Positions 1 to 11,690 of a stretch of DNA of 64,000 bases are shown here, piece after piece. The stretch spans positions 2,566,580-2,630,579 of the forward strand of contig NC_133472.1 in NCBI RefSeq assembly GCF_025370935.1. The letters are read 5' to 3'. Each line of letters opens with the position of its first letter. Positions within the stretch are counted from its first letter, which is position 1. The notes below the pieces were generated by a model. That model made no database searches. It was not told the DNA's origin and worked only from the letters and a program-made list of their open reading frames with translations. Source of the stretch: Choristoneura fumiferana. Its lineage: Eukaryota; Arthropoda; Insecta; Lepidoptera; Tortricidae. A program made the translations under genes and the position numbers.

Positions 1-658
1 ATCTTTGTTACTCCTTTAGACTATTAACAGTTCGACAGATTTGGATAAAATTTGGTATGTAGAGAGCTGAACGTTGGTAATCACACGCTACTTTTCATCC
101 CAATATTCTAGTTGGATTGAAATATAATCTTGAACTTTCAAACGCTGGGCTTAGAGTCTTGTAGCGCAGTTATTTTAATACAGCGTCGATAAAAATCACG
201 ATGACATTCTTGGGAATCCTCATGGGAGTTTAGCAAAACCCTGAAATTTCAATTTAACTGCCGGATCACCTGGATTATGCGTGCGAAGACGCGGCTAAAG
301 ACTAGTTATCAAATAAAGAGACAATTGTAATTAAGATAAATGTTCAGATTGAATTGGATCGTTTCTTTAGGTAAACATAAAATAATTCAAATACCAGCAA
401 GTAGCACGTGTTAAAACGAATAAAGTTCACAAAAAAGTTAAATTCCGATGAACGCCTGTGCAGTTAAATAACTTAAATTCCTTAGTTAATGTGTTACGAC
501 AAATAGTAAAAAGTACTAACGTTGCGTTTAGCATTGTTCAGCAGTGTTAAGTAGGGTTGTAGAACTTCGTTTCTAACACCGTAACTGCTATACTATACTT
601 AGTAGGGTTCTATACACCCCGTAAGAACTTAAAAGATTTCTTAGTAATATAAATTGAT
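1..658. other. No recognised feature
   Basis: AT-rich sequence with stops in all frames. Phrases near 20-300 recall the decayed F3 repeat (see 11691), but there is no clear boundary. Confidence 0.5.
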
Positions 659-910
659 ATTTTTTATTATTCGTCTGGATGGCAAACGAGCAAGTGGGTC
701 TCCTGATGGTAAGAGATCACCACCGCCCATAAACATCTGCAACACCAGGGGTATTGCAGATGCGTTGCCAACCTAGAGGCCTAAGATGGGATACCTCAAG
801 TGCCAGTAATTTCACCGGCTGTCTTACTCTCCACGCCGAAACACAACAGAGCAAGCACTGCTGCTTCACGGCAAGATCGGACCTTGCACAAGGTCCTACC
901 ACCTGCAAAA
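659..910 (-). mobile_element. Metulj-like SINE (family S3), internally deleted
   Basis: On the minus strand the element runs from GCAGGTGGTAGGACCTTG to GCCATCCAGACGAATAATA with an A-rich tail. It matches the copies at 25714, 26554 and 37091 apart from a deletion of about 35 bp near 871, in the segment that elsewhere reads GGATTAGCGAGCAAGATGG. The layout resembles lepidopteran Metulj-type SINEs, recalled from the family and not searched. The two small frames over it are incidental. Confidence 0.8.
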
Positions 911-1390
911 TGGATATGGATTTGTCCCGACTGCACAGTACACCCCCATCTCCTTAAGGCACCTCATACATATAAGACTAAAAAAGTAAACCAAGTCTTT
1001 CCTCCTTAAGAAGGCTCAACCCCAAAAAAAACGTAAATTGAAATCTCAGAATGGAATAAAGTTCAAGACAAAAGATCACTCGAATTCGAACTCGGCAGGA
1101 TTCGATCAACAAAAAAAAACCGGTGTTCAGTCAAAACTAATCTGTTTTTTGTATTGAACCGGTTTATAATTACCGCAACTGGATTTGATTGCGAAACGCC
1201 GACTGGACAGTGTCGACCTACTGCCGACGCCGTGGCCGCAATAACGCGTAAACATCGGCTTTATGGCCGTGACTCGAAGATTTCGGCGAAAGAAAAATTC
1301 GGCGAAGCAATTATTTGGCGAAAAGTTTTTGAGTTCTAATAGTGTCAAATCTGCACTACAAAAAGTAGATATGTCATAAATAACCCAGCC
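911..1390. other. No clear feature
   Basis: Contains a moderately GC-rich patch (1150-1340) with a 61-codon frame and no recognisable domain. It may be a decayed repeat; no matching second copy was noticed in the window. Confidence 0.4.
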
Positions 1391-1394
1391 AATT

Positions 1395-1963
1395 TAGAAA
1401 CGTTGAAAAAACCCCCGATATTGCCATTTTGAAGTTGAATATCTCAAAATCTGCTGAATCGATTTTAATGAACCAAAGCTAACCACCGCAACTTGCTTTC
1501 ACATAAAAATCGGATCGAAATTGGTCCATCCATTTGAGAGCATCGTAGCTTACGGTTTCTCTACGTGAAAGCGAGTTCCGTACGGTGGTTCTTAGATAGC
1601 ATCATCATAATCCCAACCTATATACATCCCACTACTGGGCACAGGCTTTCTTAGCCATATATATATAAAACAACGCCGTGTTTGTTCGAACACATAACTT
1701 GAGAACGGCTGGACTGATTTTGTATTTTTGATGATGGTTTTTGGTGATGTACTTGTCTCTGTCCTATTGTCTTGTCTCTGTGCTATTTCAGAAGAACTAT
1801 TAAAAACATGGGGAAATTGACGAACAAATCAAAATAAAAGAAAAACATTTTCCCATACAAAATGAAAACTCTCCCCTCAAAATTAAGTACGAAGTTCGCC
1901 GGGTCAGCTCGTTCATAAAAATCGGTTCAGCCGATTTTGAGATATTGGACAATGTTGAGGAAT
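1395..1963. repeat. Decayed F2-like repeat and S2 SINE fragment
   Basis: The phrases CCCCCGATATTGCC and 'TTTTGAGATATTGGACAATG' are diverged forms of the F2 repeat (good copies at 31950 and 61057). A fragment of the S2 SINE 3' end (CCCACTACTGGGCACAGGC) lies at about 1606-1655. The second F2-like part runs into the gap. Confidence 0.5.
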
Positions 1964-2775
1964 NNNNNNNNNNNNNNNNNNNNNNNNNNNNNNNNNNNNN
2001 NNNNNNNNNNNNNNNNNNNNNNNNNNNNNNNNNNNNNNNNNNNNNNNNNNNNNNNNNNNNNNNNNNNNNNNNNNNNNNNNNNNNNNNNNNNNNNNNNNNN
2101 NNNNNNNNNNNNNNNNNNNNNNNNNNNNNNNNNNNNNNNNNNNNNNNNNNNNNNNNNNNNNNNNNNNNNNNNNNNNNNNNNNNNNNNNNNNNNNNNNNNN
2201 NNNNNNNNNNNNNNNNNNNNNNNNNNNNNNNNNNNNNNNNNNNNNNNNNNNNNNNNNNNNNNNNNNNNNNNNNNNNNNNNNNNNNNNNNNNNNNNNNNNN
2301 NNNNNNNNNNNNNNNNNNNNNNNNNNNNNNNNNNNNNNNNNNNNNNNNNNNNNNNNNNNNNNNNNNNNNNNNNNNNNNNNNNNNNNNNNNNNNNNNNNNN
2401 NNNNNNNNNNNNNNNNNNNNNNNNNNNNNNNNNNNNNNNNNNNNNNNNNNNNNNNNNNNNNNNNNNNNNNNNNNNNNNNNNNNNNNNNNNNNNNNNNNNN
2501 NNNNNNNNNNNNNNNNNNNNNNNNNNNNNNNNNNNNNNNNNNNNNNNNNNNNNNNNNNNNNNNNNNNNNNNNNNNNNNNNNNNNNNNNNNNNNNNNNNNN
2601 NNNNNNNNNNNNNNNNNNNNNNNNNNNNNNNNNNNNNNNNNNNNNNNNNNNNNNNNNNNNNNNNNNNNNNNNNNNNNNNNNNNNNNNNNNNNNNNNNNNN
2701 NNNNNNNNNNNNNNNNNNNNNNNNNNNNNNNNNNNNNNNNNNNNNNNNNNNNNNNNNNNNNNNNNNNNNNNNNNN
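1964..2775. other. Assembly gap (812 N)
   Basis: A run of N. Long open frames reported across it are meaningless. Sequence just to the right already belongs to the 373-bp tandem array, so the gap probably reflects repeat collapse. Confidence 0.98.
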
Positions 2776-3645
2776 AAGTTTTTTTGGCCCACCGCTACAT
2801 TAAACGCCAGAATTTAACGTTGCAGGAACATCATCGTTGTAACGTTTTAAAATGTTGCAATTTAAAGCTTAGGGCAACCTAACTGAATAATGTAATAAAA
2901 CCAACTTTGCAGCAAAGTTGCACATGTAAATTCACTAACTATTTGGCGGTAGGTTACTGTACTTAATAAATAACATTATATGTCAAAGGTTGCTGCATGA
3001 TTGCGGTTGGAACTTTCAAAATATTTAACATGCAAAGTTATAACAATATTGCGCAAGAACTTATAGGTACATTTGTCACGCTACTTTGCAAAAACATTGC
3101 TCAAGTAATGTTCAAAAACGTTACAATTTTAAGTTGTGGTAGCTTACTTGGAAGTTTCCTTGGCAACGTTGATTTAACGACAGAATTGTAAGCTGCAGGA
3201 ACTTTACCGTTGTAACGTTTAAAATGTTTAATTTTAAAGCTTTAGACAACTTAACAGAAGTAATGTAGTAAAACTAACCTTGTAGCAAAGTTGCACATAT
3301 ATACTAAGGTAACTATGATGTGTAACGTTACAAAAACGTTTTTATTATAACGTTACGCTTGAAACATTGCAGTAAGATCGCGTTTGCAACTTTCAAATTG
3401 TTAAGCATGCAAAGTTACAATAACGTTATAAAATAACTTACAGTAAGTTTGTTATGCCACTTTTAGGCAACATTTTTTTGTAACATTTAATTGCAAGGTT
3501 GCTGCAAGATGCGGCAACATGCATATGTGGCATTCAAATCCTTGATAATGTATGTTTTGGCAACTTTCTTGCAAGGTTCGTGGGCAACGTTGATAATGTG
3601 AGCTAGATCAACATTGCAGCGATGTTTCGGTAAGGTTTGTGCTTA
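2776..3645. repeat. Degenerate tandem array, unit about 373 bp
   Basis: Two diverged units are visible. GCAGGAACATCATCGTTG at 2822 recurs as GCAGGAACTTTACCGTTG at 3194; GCAAAGTTGCACAT recurs at about 2912 and 3285; CATGCAAAGTTA recurs at about 3029 and 3407. A third, partial junction (GGGCAACGTTGAT) lies near 3580. The words AACGTT and TTGCA dominate throughout. It adjoins the 44/109-bp satellite, which begins at about 3646. Confidence 0.75.
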
Positions 3646-6600
3646 GTGGGAACGTTCAAGACATTATAATATACCGTTTCTATCATTAAGAGATAATGTC
3701 CAAGACATTATAATTTACTGTTTTGATCAATAAGATATAACGTTCAAGACATTATAATCTACTGTTACAACAGATATTTTTGCTGAATCCTGATCAGTTA
3801 GCTTTACTGTGTTGTCCGTTAAGTTTACTGCTTTGATCATTAAGAGATAATGACCAAGACATTATAATTCATTACAACAGATTTTTGCAAATTATGATCA
3901 GTCAGCTTTACTGTGTCCTCCGTTAAATTTACTGCTTCGATCATTAAGTGATAATGTCCAAGACATTATAATTTACTGTTACAACAGATATTTTTGCTGA
4001 ATCATGATCATTTAGCTTTCTGTGTTGTCCGTTAAGTTAACTGCTTTGATCATTGAGTGATAATGTCCAAGACATTATAATTTACTGTTTCGATCATTAA
4101 GAGATAATGACCAAGACATTATTATAATTTACTGTTACAACATAATTTTTTGCAAAATTATGATCAGTCAGCTTTACTGTGTCCTCCGTTAATCAACTGC
4201 TTTGATCATTAAGTGATAATGTCCAAGACATTATAATTTACTATTTTGATCAGCAAGTGATAATGTCCAAGACATTATAATTTACTGTTTTGATCAATAA
4301 GATATAAGTTCAAGACATTATAATCTACCGTTTCTATCATTAAGAGATAATGTCCAAGACATTATAATTTACTGTTTTGATCAATAAGATATAACGTTCA
4401 AGACATTATAATCTACTGTTACAACAGATATTTTTGCTGAATCCTGATCAGTTAGCTTTACTGTGTTGTCCGTTAAGTTTACTGCTTTGATCATTAAGAG
4501 ATAATGACCAAGACATTATAATTTACTGTTACAACAGACATTTTTGCAAAATTATGGTCAGTCAACTTTACTGTGTCCTCCGTTAAATTTACTGCTTCGA
4601 TCATTAAGTGATAATGTCCAAGACATTATAATTTACTGTTACAACAGATATTTTTGCTGAATCATGATCATTTAGCTTTACTGTGTTGTCCGTTAAGTTA
4701 ACTGCTTTGATCATTGAGTGATAATGTCCAAGACATTATAATTTACTGTTTCGATCATTAAGAGATAATGACCAAGACATTATAATTTACTGTTACAACA
4801 TAATTTTTGCAAAATTATGATCAGTCAGCTTTACTGTGTCCTCCGTTAAATCAACTGCTTTGATCATTAAGTGATAATGTCCAAGACATTATAATTACTA
4901 TTTTGATCAGCAAGTGATAATGTCCAAGACATATTATTTACTGTTTTGATCAATAAGATATAAAGTTCAAGACATTATAATCTACCGTTTCTATCATTAA
5001 GAGATAATGTCCAAGACATTATAATTTACTGTTTTGATCAATAAGATATAACGTTCAAGACATTATAATCTACTGTTACAACAGATATTTTTGCTGAATC
5101 CTGATCAGTTAGCTTTACTGTGTTGTCCGCTTAGTTTACTGCTTTGATCATTAAGAGATAATGACCAAAACATTATAATTTACTGTTACAACAGACATTT
5201 TTTTGCAAAATATATGGTCAGTCAACTTTACTGTGTCCTCCGTTTAAATTTACTGCTTCGATCATTAAGTGATAATGTCCAAGACATTATAATTTACTGT
5301 TACAACAGATATTTTTGCTGAATCATGATCATTTAGCTTTACTGTTTGTCCGTTAAGTTAACTGCTTTGATCATTGAGTGATAATGTCCAAGACATTATA
5401 ATTTACTATTTCGATCATTAAGAGATAATGATCAAGACATTATAATTTACTGTTACAACATAATTTTTTGCAAAATTATGATTCAGTCAGCTTTTACTGT
5501 GTCCTCCGTTAAATCAACTGCTTTGATCATTAAGTGATAATGTCCAAGACATTATAATTTACTATTTTGATCAGCAAGTGATAATGTCCAAGACATTATA
5601 ATTTACTGTTTGATCAATAAGATATAAAGTTCAAACATTATAATCTACCGTTTCTATCATTAAGAGATAATGTCCAAGACATTATAATTTACTGTTTTGA
5701 TCAATAAGATATAACGTTCAAGACATTATAATCTACTGTTACAACAGATATTTTTGCTGAATCCTGATCAGTTAGCTTTACTGTGTTGTCCGTTAAGTTT
5801 ACTGCTTTGATCATTAAGAGATAATGACCAAGACATTATAATTCACTGTTACAACAGACATTTTGCAAAATTATGATCAGTCAGCTTTACTGTGTCCTCC
5901 GTTAAATTTACTGCTTCGATCATTAAGTGATAATGTCCAAGACATTATAATTTACTATTTTGATCAGCAAGTGATAATGTCCAAGACATTATAATTTACT
6001 GTTTTGATCAATAAGATATAACGTTCAAGACATTATAATCTACGTTTCTATCATTAAGAGATAATGTCCAAGACATTATAATTACTGTTTTGATCAATAA
6101 GATATAACGTTCAAGACATTATAATCTACTGTTACAACAGATATTTTTGCTGAATCCTGATCAGTTAGCTTTACTGTGTGTCCGTTAAGTTTACTGCTTT
6201 GATCATTAAGAGATAATGACCAAAACATTATAATTCACTGTTACAACAGACATTTTTTGCAAAATTATGATCAGTCAGCTTTACTGTGTCCTCCGTTAAA
6301 TTTACTGCTTCGATCATTAAGTGATAATGTCCAAGACATTATAATTTACTGTTACAACAGATATTTTTGCTGAATCATGATCATTTAGCTTTACTGTGTT
6401 GTCCGTTAAGTTAACTGCTTTGATCATTAAGTGATAATGTCCAAACATTATAATTTACTGTTTCGATCATTAAGAGATAATGACCAAGACATTATAATTT
6501 ACTGTTACAACATAATTTTTGCAAAATTATGATCAGTCAGCTTTAGTGTCCTCCGTTAAATCAACTGCTTTGATCATTAAGTGATAATGTCCAAGACATT

Positions 6601-6695
6601 ATGATTAATGTTTTGATCAGCAAGTGATAATGTCCAAGACATTATAATTTACTGTTTTGATCATTAAGATACAACGTTCCAGACATTATAATGTA
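3646..6695. repeat. Satellite with about 655-bp higher-order repeats
   Basis: Every subunit contains CAAGACATTATAAT or a close variant plus TGATCATTAAG. Type A subunits are about 44 bp. Type B subunits are about 109 bp and carry extra ACAACAGATATTTTTGC and TTACTGTGTTGTCCGTTAAG parts. They are ordered A1-A2-B1-B2-B3-A3-B4-A4-A5, and this block recurs. The A1 landmark (ACCGTTTCTATCATTAAGAG) starts at 3673, 4327, 4984, 5647, 6042 (one base lost) and 6695, giving spacings of 654, 657, 663, 395 and 653. Higher-order copies agree with each other much better than subunits do within one copy. No open frame of note lies inside. Confidence 0.95.
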
Positions 6696-6738
6696 CCGTT
6701 TCGATCATTAAGAGATAACGTTCAATACATTAAAATAT

Positions 6739-7295
6739 ACTGTAACAACACAGACATTTTTGCAAAATCATGATCAGTTAGCTTTACTTGTGTTCTCCGT
6801 TAAATTTACTGTTTTGATCATTAAGTGATAACGTTCAAGTCATTAAAATTCACTGTTACAATACAGTAATTTTTGCGAAATAATGATCAGTCAGCTTTAC
6901 TGTGTTCTCCGTTGAATTTACTGTTTTGATCATTAGTGATAACGGTCAGTCATTAAAATTTACTGTTACAAACACAGCATTATTGCGAAATCATGATCAG
7001 TTAGCTTTACTGTGTTCTCCGTTGAATTTACTGCTTTGACATAAGTGATAACGGTCAAGTCATTAAAATTCACTGTTACAATACAGTAATTTTTGCGAAA
7101 TAATGCTCAGTCAGCTTTACTGTGTTCTCCGTTGAATTTACTGTTTTGATCATTAAGTGATAACGGTCAAGTCATTAAAAATTACTGTTACAACACAGGC
7201 ATTATTGCGAAATCATGGTCAGTTAGCTTTACTGTGTTCTCCGTTAAATTTACTGTTTTTGATCATTAAGTGATACTGTTCTAAACATTAAAAGT
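6739..7295. repeat. Monomeric flank of the satellite
   Basis: Five consecutive B-like units of about 113 bp with no A units between them. The phrase is CAAGTCATTAAAATT instead of CAAGACATTATAATT. Units alternate between CAGTAATTTTTGCGAAATAA and CAGGCATTATTGCGAAATCA types, hinting at a 225-bp dimer. Divergence from the higher-order block is clear. Confidence 0.85.
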
Positions 7296-7500
7296 TACTG
7301 ATATAAATTTAATGATTACCATCGTTTAATTTTAACGTTTTTTCATTAATTTCAAATGTTCCATCAGTTAATTTTACTGTTTTGTATTTAACTGTTTTTG
7401 AAACGGTTGTTGGTAATTTGTAATGTACAAAACAGTTACTTTTAATGTGAATCCGTTTACTGTTTGAACGGTAGAAATTATTTTTTTCAGTGTAGAAGCC
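7296..7500. other. Satellite edge, unassigned AT-rich sequence
   Basis: Decaying satellite words (TTTACTGTTT, AACGGT) fade over 200 bp and end at TTTTTTTCAGTGTAG. That sequence could be one end of a larger element, but no partner end was found. Confidence 0.4.
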
Positions 7501-7514
7501 CGAAGACTGAGGGC

Positions 7515-7875
7515 TTTAATGAGTCGATGTTCGTAATTCTAGCACCACCCACCAATGTTTTTCATCACATTTGCGAGTAAAATTTTATATTTCTAAAAGA
7601 AAAAATATAATTCTTCCAAATACCTTAGGCTGCGCTCTTGGTAGCGCCACCCTCTCACTCCCACAGCATGCGCCGCAGCGTGCGTGTGCATGTGGTCCTG
7701 CAGCAGCGCGCCATGCAGTATCAGTACGGGCAATGACTCTTACCGACTACGGGTTTCATGACAAGCACATTAAGGTCGAGGGTTTTATTTGGGGGGTTGC
7801 AACCAAGGTAGCCTGCATGTTACGACACTGTTTACGAGCAAGTGTGATGAAAAATACATTTATATTTAACGCCAT
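7515..7875 (+). repeat. Dispersed repeat D, copy 1, with GC-rich insert
   Basis: Shares CATCACATTTGCGAGTAAAA, AATATAAAATTTTACTCGC (reverse), AAGGTCGAGGGTTTTATTT and GGTTGCAACCAAGGTAGCC with the opposite-strand copy at 28905-29155. Copy 1 carries an extra segment at about 7621-7763 (GC-rich, CAGCATGCGCCGCAGCGTGC) that is absent from the other copy. The 102-codon frame over it is not conserved. Confidence 0.7.
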
Positions 7876-7879
7876 CTAA

Positions 7880-8690
7880 TGTTACATAAAAGTCTTCTAA
7901 TGACGAAGAGCTTAGAATTTCTTGTAGTTTTTGTTAATATACTCCAATTGGACACACAACAACAACAATTGGATGCAATCTGTATGGTTACAGAGATACG
8001 TGCGTTATACGCCCTGGTGAAAACACAAGGATTGAATCAGATGTACTTTAAGACTTACGTCCACTTGCAGGCTTTTTAATCTAGGTTTAAGTGGTCTTAA
8101 GTCCTGTCAGATCCATACAAGGACTGTCAGTTTAAGCCTTAAATCGAGATTTAAAAAAGACTACAAGACGACCTTAGTAAACTTTTGGCTCACAAGGGTG
8201 TAAATCATTATCACAAATTTTGCTTTCAATGGGTCGTATAGGAAAGTTCAACTTCTTCTTATGGCAATAAATTAGGCCGTTTAAAAGAGTAAAAAAATCG
8301 TATTATTCCATACTTTTGATTATATTAGGCTGCGGTCTTAAATCAAAATAAACGGTGAAATATTTGGTGGTCGTAAAGGCCACTTGAATAAATTACAGCT
8401 TTTACGCCGTATGCAACAGCACACAGCTTTTCCCCCTATCCAAGGAGCGTGTAGTGGGTATACCTTCAAGCGCAAGCTGATGGATTACTTATTGATGCTC
8501 CAAAAATCCTTTCCCTATCCAGCACTTTGACATGCCAACCACATTGATATGCCGGCCTGTTGTTTTTAAACAATCCATTTTTTCTTCTTTCTTTTAATTA
8601 TTGTTCGTTGTAATTTATTTATTTCTTGGTTTGTTATAGTTATTTTTTTTCTCTTAAGTTTATTTGTGTATGTATAGATAAGTGGTTTAT
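7880..8690. other. No gene recognised
   Basis: AT-rich; small frames lack domain features. A stretch at 8330-8560 with fairly balanced composition may be an old repeat, but no second copy was seen in the window. Confidence 0.4.
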
Positions 8691-8699
8691 TTATTATAT

Positions 8700-8950
8700 T
8701 TGTGTATCGTTCCGTGAGTCACAGACGGTTCTGGCAGAAAATCAGCGCTGCAGGCGTTCAACGCTTCAGCATAATGCTGAGTCAGCGACCGTTTCACTTT
8801 CGCGGGGACACACAACATTGTGTATATTGTATTTAATATTTTCATGTGTTTTTCTGTATTTTTTTTTGTTTTATTTGTGTTAATTTTGCTGTATATGTGT
8901 GTCTTCTGTGTTAGTGAATAAATGTCTTCTTTCTTTCTTTCTTTGTATGT
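8700..8950. repeat. Possible retroelement 3' end with (TTTC)n
   Basis: A GC-richer core (GCAGAAAATCAGCGCTGCAG, GTTTCACTTTCGCGGGG) is followed by T-rich sequence and a TTTC microsatellite at 8927-8944. The core resembles a common lepidopteran dispersed repeat by recollection only. Confidence 0.4.
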
Positions 8951-9353
8951 CTTAAATTTTTTTCGAGGCAATAAAGGGAGTGTAGAAATATGGGTCGCTT
9001 TTATACCGGTGTTTTTTAACATACTTTATATTTACTGCCTTGATGATTATACAAAGTATTTTTTTTTTGTTCTTTATATCCCAAATTTAGAAAATAATTG
9101 TTTTTAGGGACTAAAACAACACAGGTCGTAAAGTACATTTTTGAACGAACTTCCTTTCGTGGATTATACAGATCGATAGAGAAAAAAAAACTGTATAATA
9201 GCCATAGAGAATGCCTTTACGCCCAATTGTCCTTTACGCCCTTCGAGCCCCAAGGTATCGATATAAGTATCTTAGTCGCATCAAATAAGCACAACAAATA
9301 AAGAATTAGCCATAAGGTAAACGTACGAGTGCTTGTCGCTGTCCTAGTAGTTG

Positions 9354-9463
9354 GCACGGTTAAATGTGATGCCGTCTCTATTTGCTTTGTTCGAATAGAC
9401 GGAGACGGCATCACTTTTAACCGTCAGTTAAGACAACAGCCCCAGTCCCAGTGAAACAGCCCC
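9354..9463. mobile_element. MITE M1, degraded copy
   Basis: Inverted arms GTGATGCCGTCTCTATTTG and CGGAGACGGCATCAC flank GTTCGAATAGAC. The right outer end reads GTGAAACAGCCCC as in the intact copy at 13147, but the left outer arm is lost. Confidence 0.7.
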
Positions 9464-9469
9464 TTAATC

Positions 9470-10090
9470 TTATGTCATAAGCAATAGAGATGACAGCAGT
9501 GTGTATTCATTCACTTTACTCCTACGTTTACCTTATCTGTACTGAAATGCTGTACTTGCATTCATTCGGTACAATGAATGTAAAGGGGTCTTAAATTACC
9601 CTTTGGCTTCGAAAGCCTACATTGCTCATAGTTTTTTCTTATAAATTCGTCATACTCGTAATACGCCTATTTGTATCAATCTTAAAGAATACAAGACTCA
9701 GCGTATTAACTTTTATGTACCTACAGTCGAACCATTTGATTCCTGACCCGCCGCAGAACGTTCTCACAGGTATACCACGTGCCATATAAATCTGCCTAAA
9801 AGTTCATTACTTAATACTCAGTTTTGACGCATTTGAATTATTGACATGTATTGACATGTATGAATGAATGAATGATTGATTTTGGATTTTGGATTAGTTT
9901 AGTGAAGGTTAATTTAATTTAATATAATTTAATTGTATTTGTTTTGTTTTGTATTGTATTTTGTCATAATGGGATCATTGCCTAAATAAACAAATTTATT
10001 ATTATGTTCTTTATTTTTCTTTCATTCTTAGGTTTAGGTTTTTATAATAGTTATAAAAAGTAAAATACAGAAAAGTACATACAAAATAAA
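9470..10090. other. No gene recognised
   Basis: AT-rich; includes short simple repeats (TGAATGAATGAATGATTG near 9860). No coding or structural signal. Confidence 0.4.
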
Positions 10091-10094
10091 AATA

Positions 10095-10215
10095 TTATAA
10101 AAACCTAACCTAGTTTGCCGCCGGTAACGGGGTAGGGCCCAAGCTACCGGTGGTCAGGGCCGCAGAGTGAGGAACCTCCGTGCCGTACCGCCTTCTGTTA
10201 TTATTATTATTTTTG
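10095..10215. repeat. TTATTA-tailed dispersed repeat (fragment)
   Basis: AAAACCTAACCTAGTTTGCC leads into a GC-rich core and ends in TTATTATTATTATT. The layout parallels 36650-36850. It recalls a lepidopteran retroelement tail; class uncertain. Confidence 0.45.
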
Positions 10216-10985
10216 AGATACATTTTTTATGCGTCGTCTTTACGTTACTCCCGGATTGTGTTCGAATCGCTTAACGGTATAGTGCCTATTCAATTATTGG
10301 AATTATACCTTTATAGTTTTTGTGGTACTAGTCGGGGCAATGAACTTTTAGGCAAAGTTAGGCGGCGGAAGGTATAACTGTCATAATGAATTCCCTCGTC
10401 AAGAATGGGATGTCACTATGACTTTTTCTAAGAACACGATGCAGTTGGTTCGAGTGTACTTTATTTCGTAGGAGCTAGCATATTAAATTTTCTTTGTCTA
10501 AAAAAACGCGCTGTCATTTTGTAGCTTGTCGTATCTAAAAGGGCGCCAAAGGTATGACTCGCCCGGGGCACCTAGGTGGCTAAGGCTGGCCCTAAATACA
10601 GTAGGTATAGGTAACAGTCAAGTAACAGTTGAGTTCATGAACTTGTTAGCAAAAATTTATGAACTCGACTATACAAATACTGCTGCAGTGAATTTTTCAC
10701 CCAAAAGCGTCTGAATGAATGAACGAAACGAACGTATCTGCGTATTTATAGACGTGCCGATTGGAAACGCATGAATCAACTAGTGATGTACCAATCGTAA
10801 ATCACCGATGCCTCAGTTACCGGCCGGAACGACGGTGCTGTGCCACGAATCGGCAATACCGTAAACCAATCATTTCATGATCTGGCTACTACTTCACTTG
10901 GTTCATTCTGGCTCATAATATTGTAAGTAGTGAATATCATCGCGTTTATTAATATAGTTATTACTAACTGCTTTGTTTGCGTCAA
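10216..10985. other. No gene recognised
   Basis: Mixed-composition sequence with short frames lacking motifs. Confidence 0.4.
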
Positions 10986-10997
10986 TAGGGGGGGGGG

Positions 10998-11124
10998 GGC
11001 TATTATGAAATTTGAAAATCGAAGTTCGTATCGTACCGTCCCTCTCACTCTCATATTAAATAATATTAGCGTAAGCGGGACGTTAAGATACGAAGTTTGA
11101 ATTTTGCACTTTGTAGTACAGGGC
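10998..11124. mobile_element. MITE M2, diverged copy
   Basis: Shows GTTCGTATCGTACCGTCCCT on the left and GGGACGTTAAGATACGAAG on the right. It is a diverged version of the palindromic family best seen at 50462-50593. A G run precedes it. Confidence 0.75.
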
Positions 11125-11242
11125 CAGGGAGCGGTTCGAATGATATAATAAAATTTAATATAACTATAAAATTTGGTATAATGCTACATTTGATATAATT
11201 TGATTTACTGAAGATGTAAATATAACTTATTATTTATTATCT

Positions 11243-11480
11243 GACGACAAGATGGCCTAGTGGTTAGTGAACCTGACTACGAAGCTTGAGGTCCCGGGTT
11301 CGATTCCCGTGTCGGGGCAGATATTTGTATGAAAAACACGAATGTTTGTTCTCGGGTCTTGGGTGTTTAATATGTATTTAAGTATGTATCTATCTATATA
11401 ATTATATTTATCCGTTGCTTAGTACCCATAACACAAGCTTTGCTAAGCTTACTTTGGGACTAGGTCAATTGGTGTGAATA
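11243..11480 (+). mobile_element. tRNA-derived SINE S1, full length
   Basis: The head has a pol III A box (TGGCCTAGTGGTTAG, 11252-11266) and a B box (GGTTCGATTCC, 11297-11307), so it derives from a tRNA. The body has TGTTCTCGGGTCTTGGGTGT and AGTATGTATCTATCTATATA and ends TTGGTGTGAATATATATA. Other copies lie at 33115, 34947, 35965, 51166, 53792, 55010 and 61341. Confidence 0.92.
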
Positions 11481-11690
11481 TATATATTATTATAAGGTTA
11501 TCATTTACTTTATTATACCCGTAGCTTCGCATGCGTAATCCATAGATCTGACAGTTGATTTTTTTAAAGTTTTTCTTACATAAAAAATAAGGCTATAGTT
11601 TTGCTATAATTTAAACAAAGTGCTGTTACGTGAAAATATAAAAAGTAACTACGGTCTGGTATATTTGTTTCTAATTTAAGTAAAGTAACA

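Noticed and set aside
1078..1105. Cloning-adaptor-like GAATTCG text
   Set aside because: The sequence differs from common adaptors and continues into ordinary genomic sequence.
1800..2817. Long open frames of 288-330 codons across the N run
   Set aside because: Almost all residues are X; the frames exist only because the gap has no stops.
3646..7295. CRISPR-like or spacer-repeat array
   Set aside because: There are no unique spacers; all segments are related, and the host is a eukaryote.
11243..11320. tRNA gene (A and B boxes), also at 33300, 35180, 51400, 55010, 14040, 41080 and 22490
   Set aside because: The boxes belong to SINE heads followed by repeated bodies; the cloverleaf arms do not close properly.
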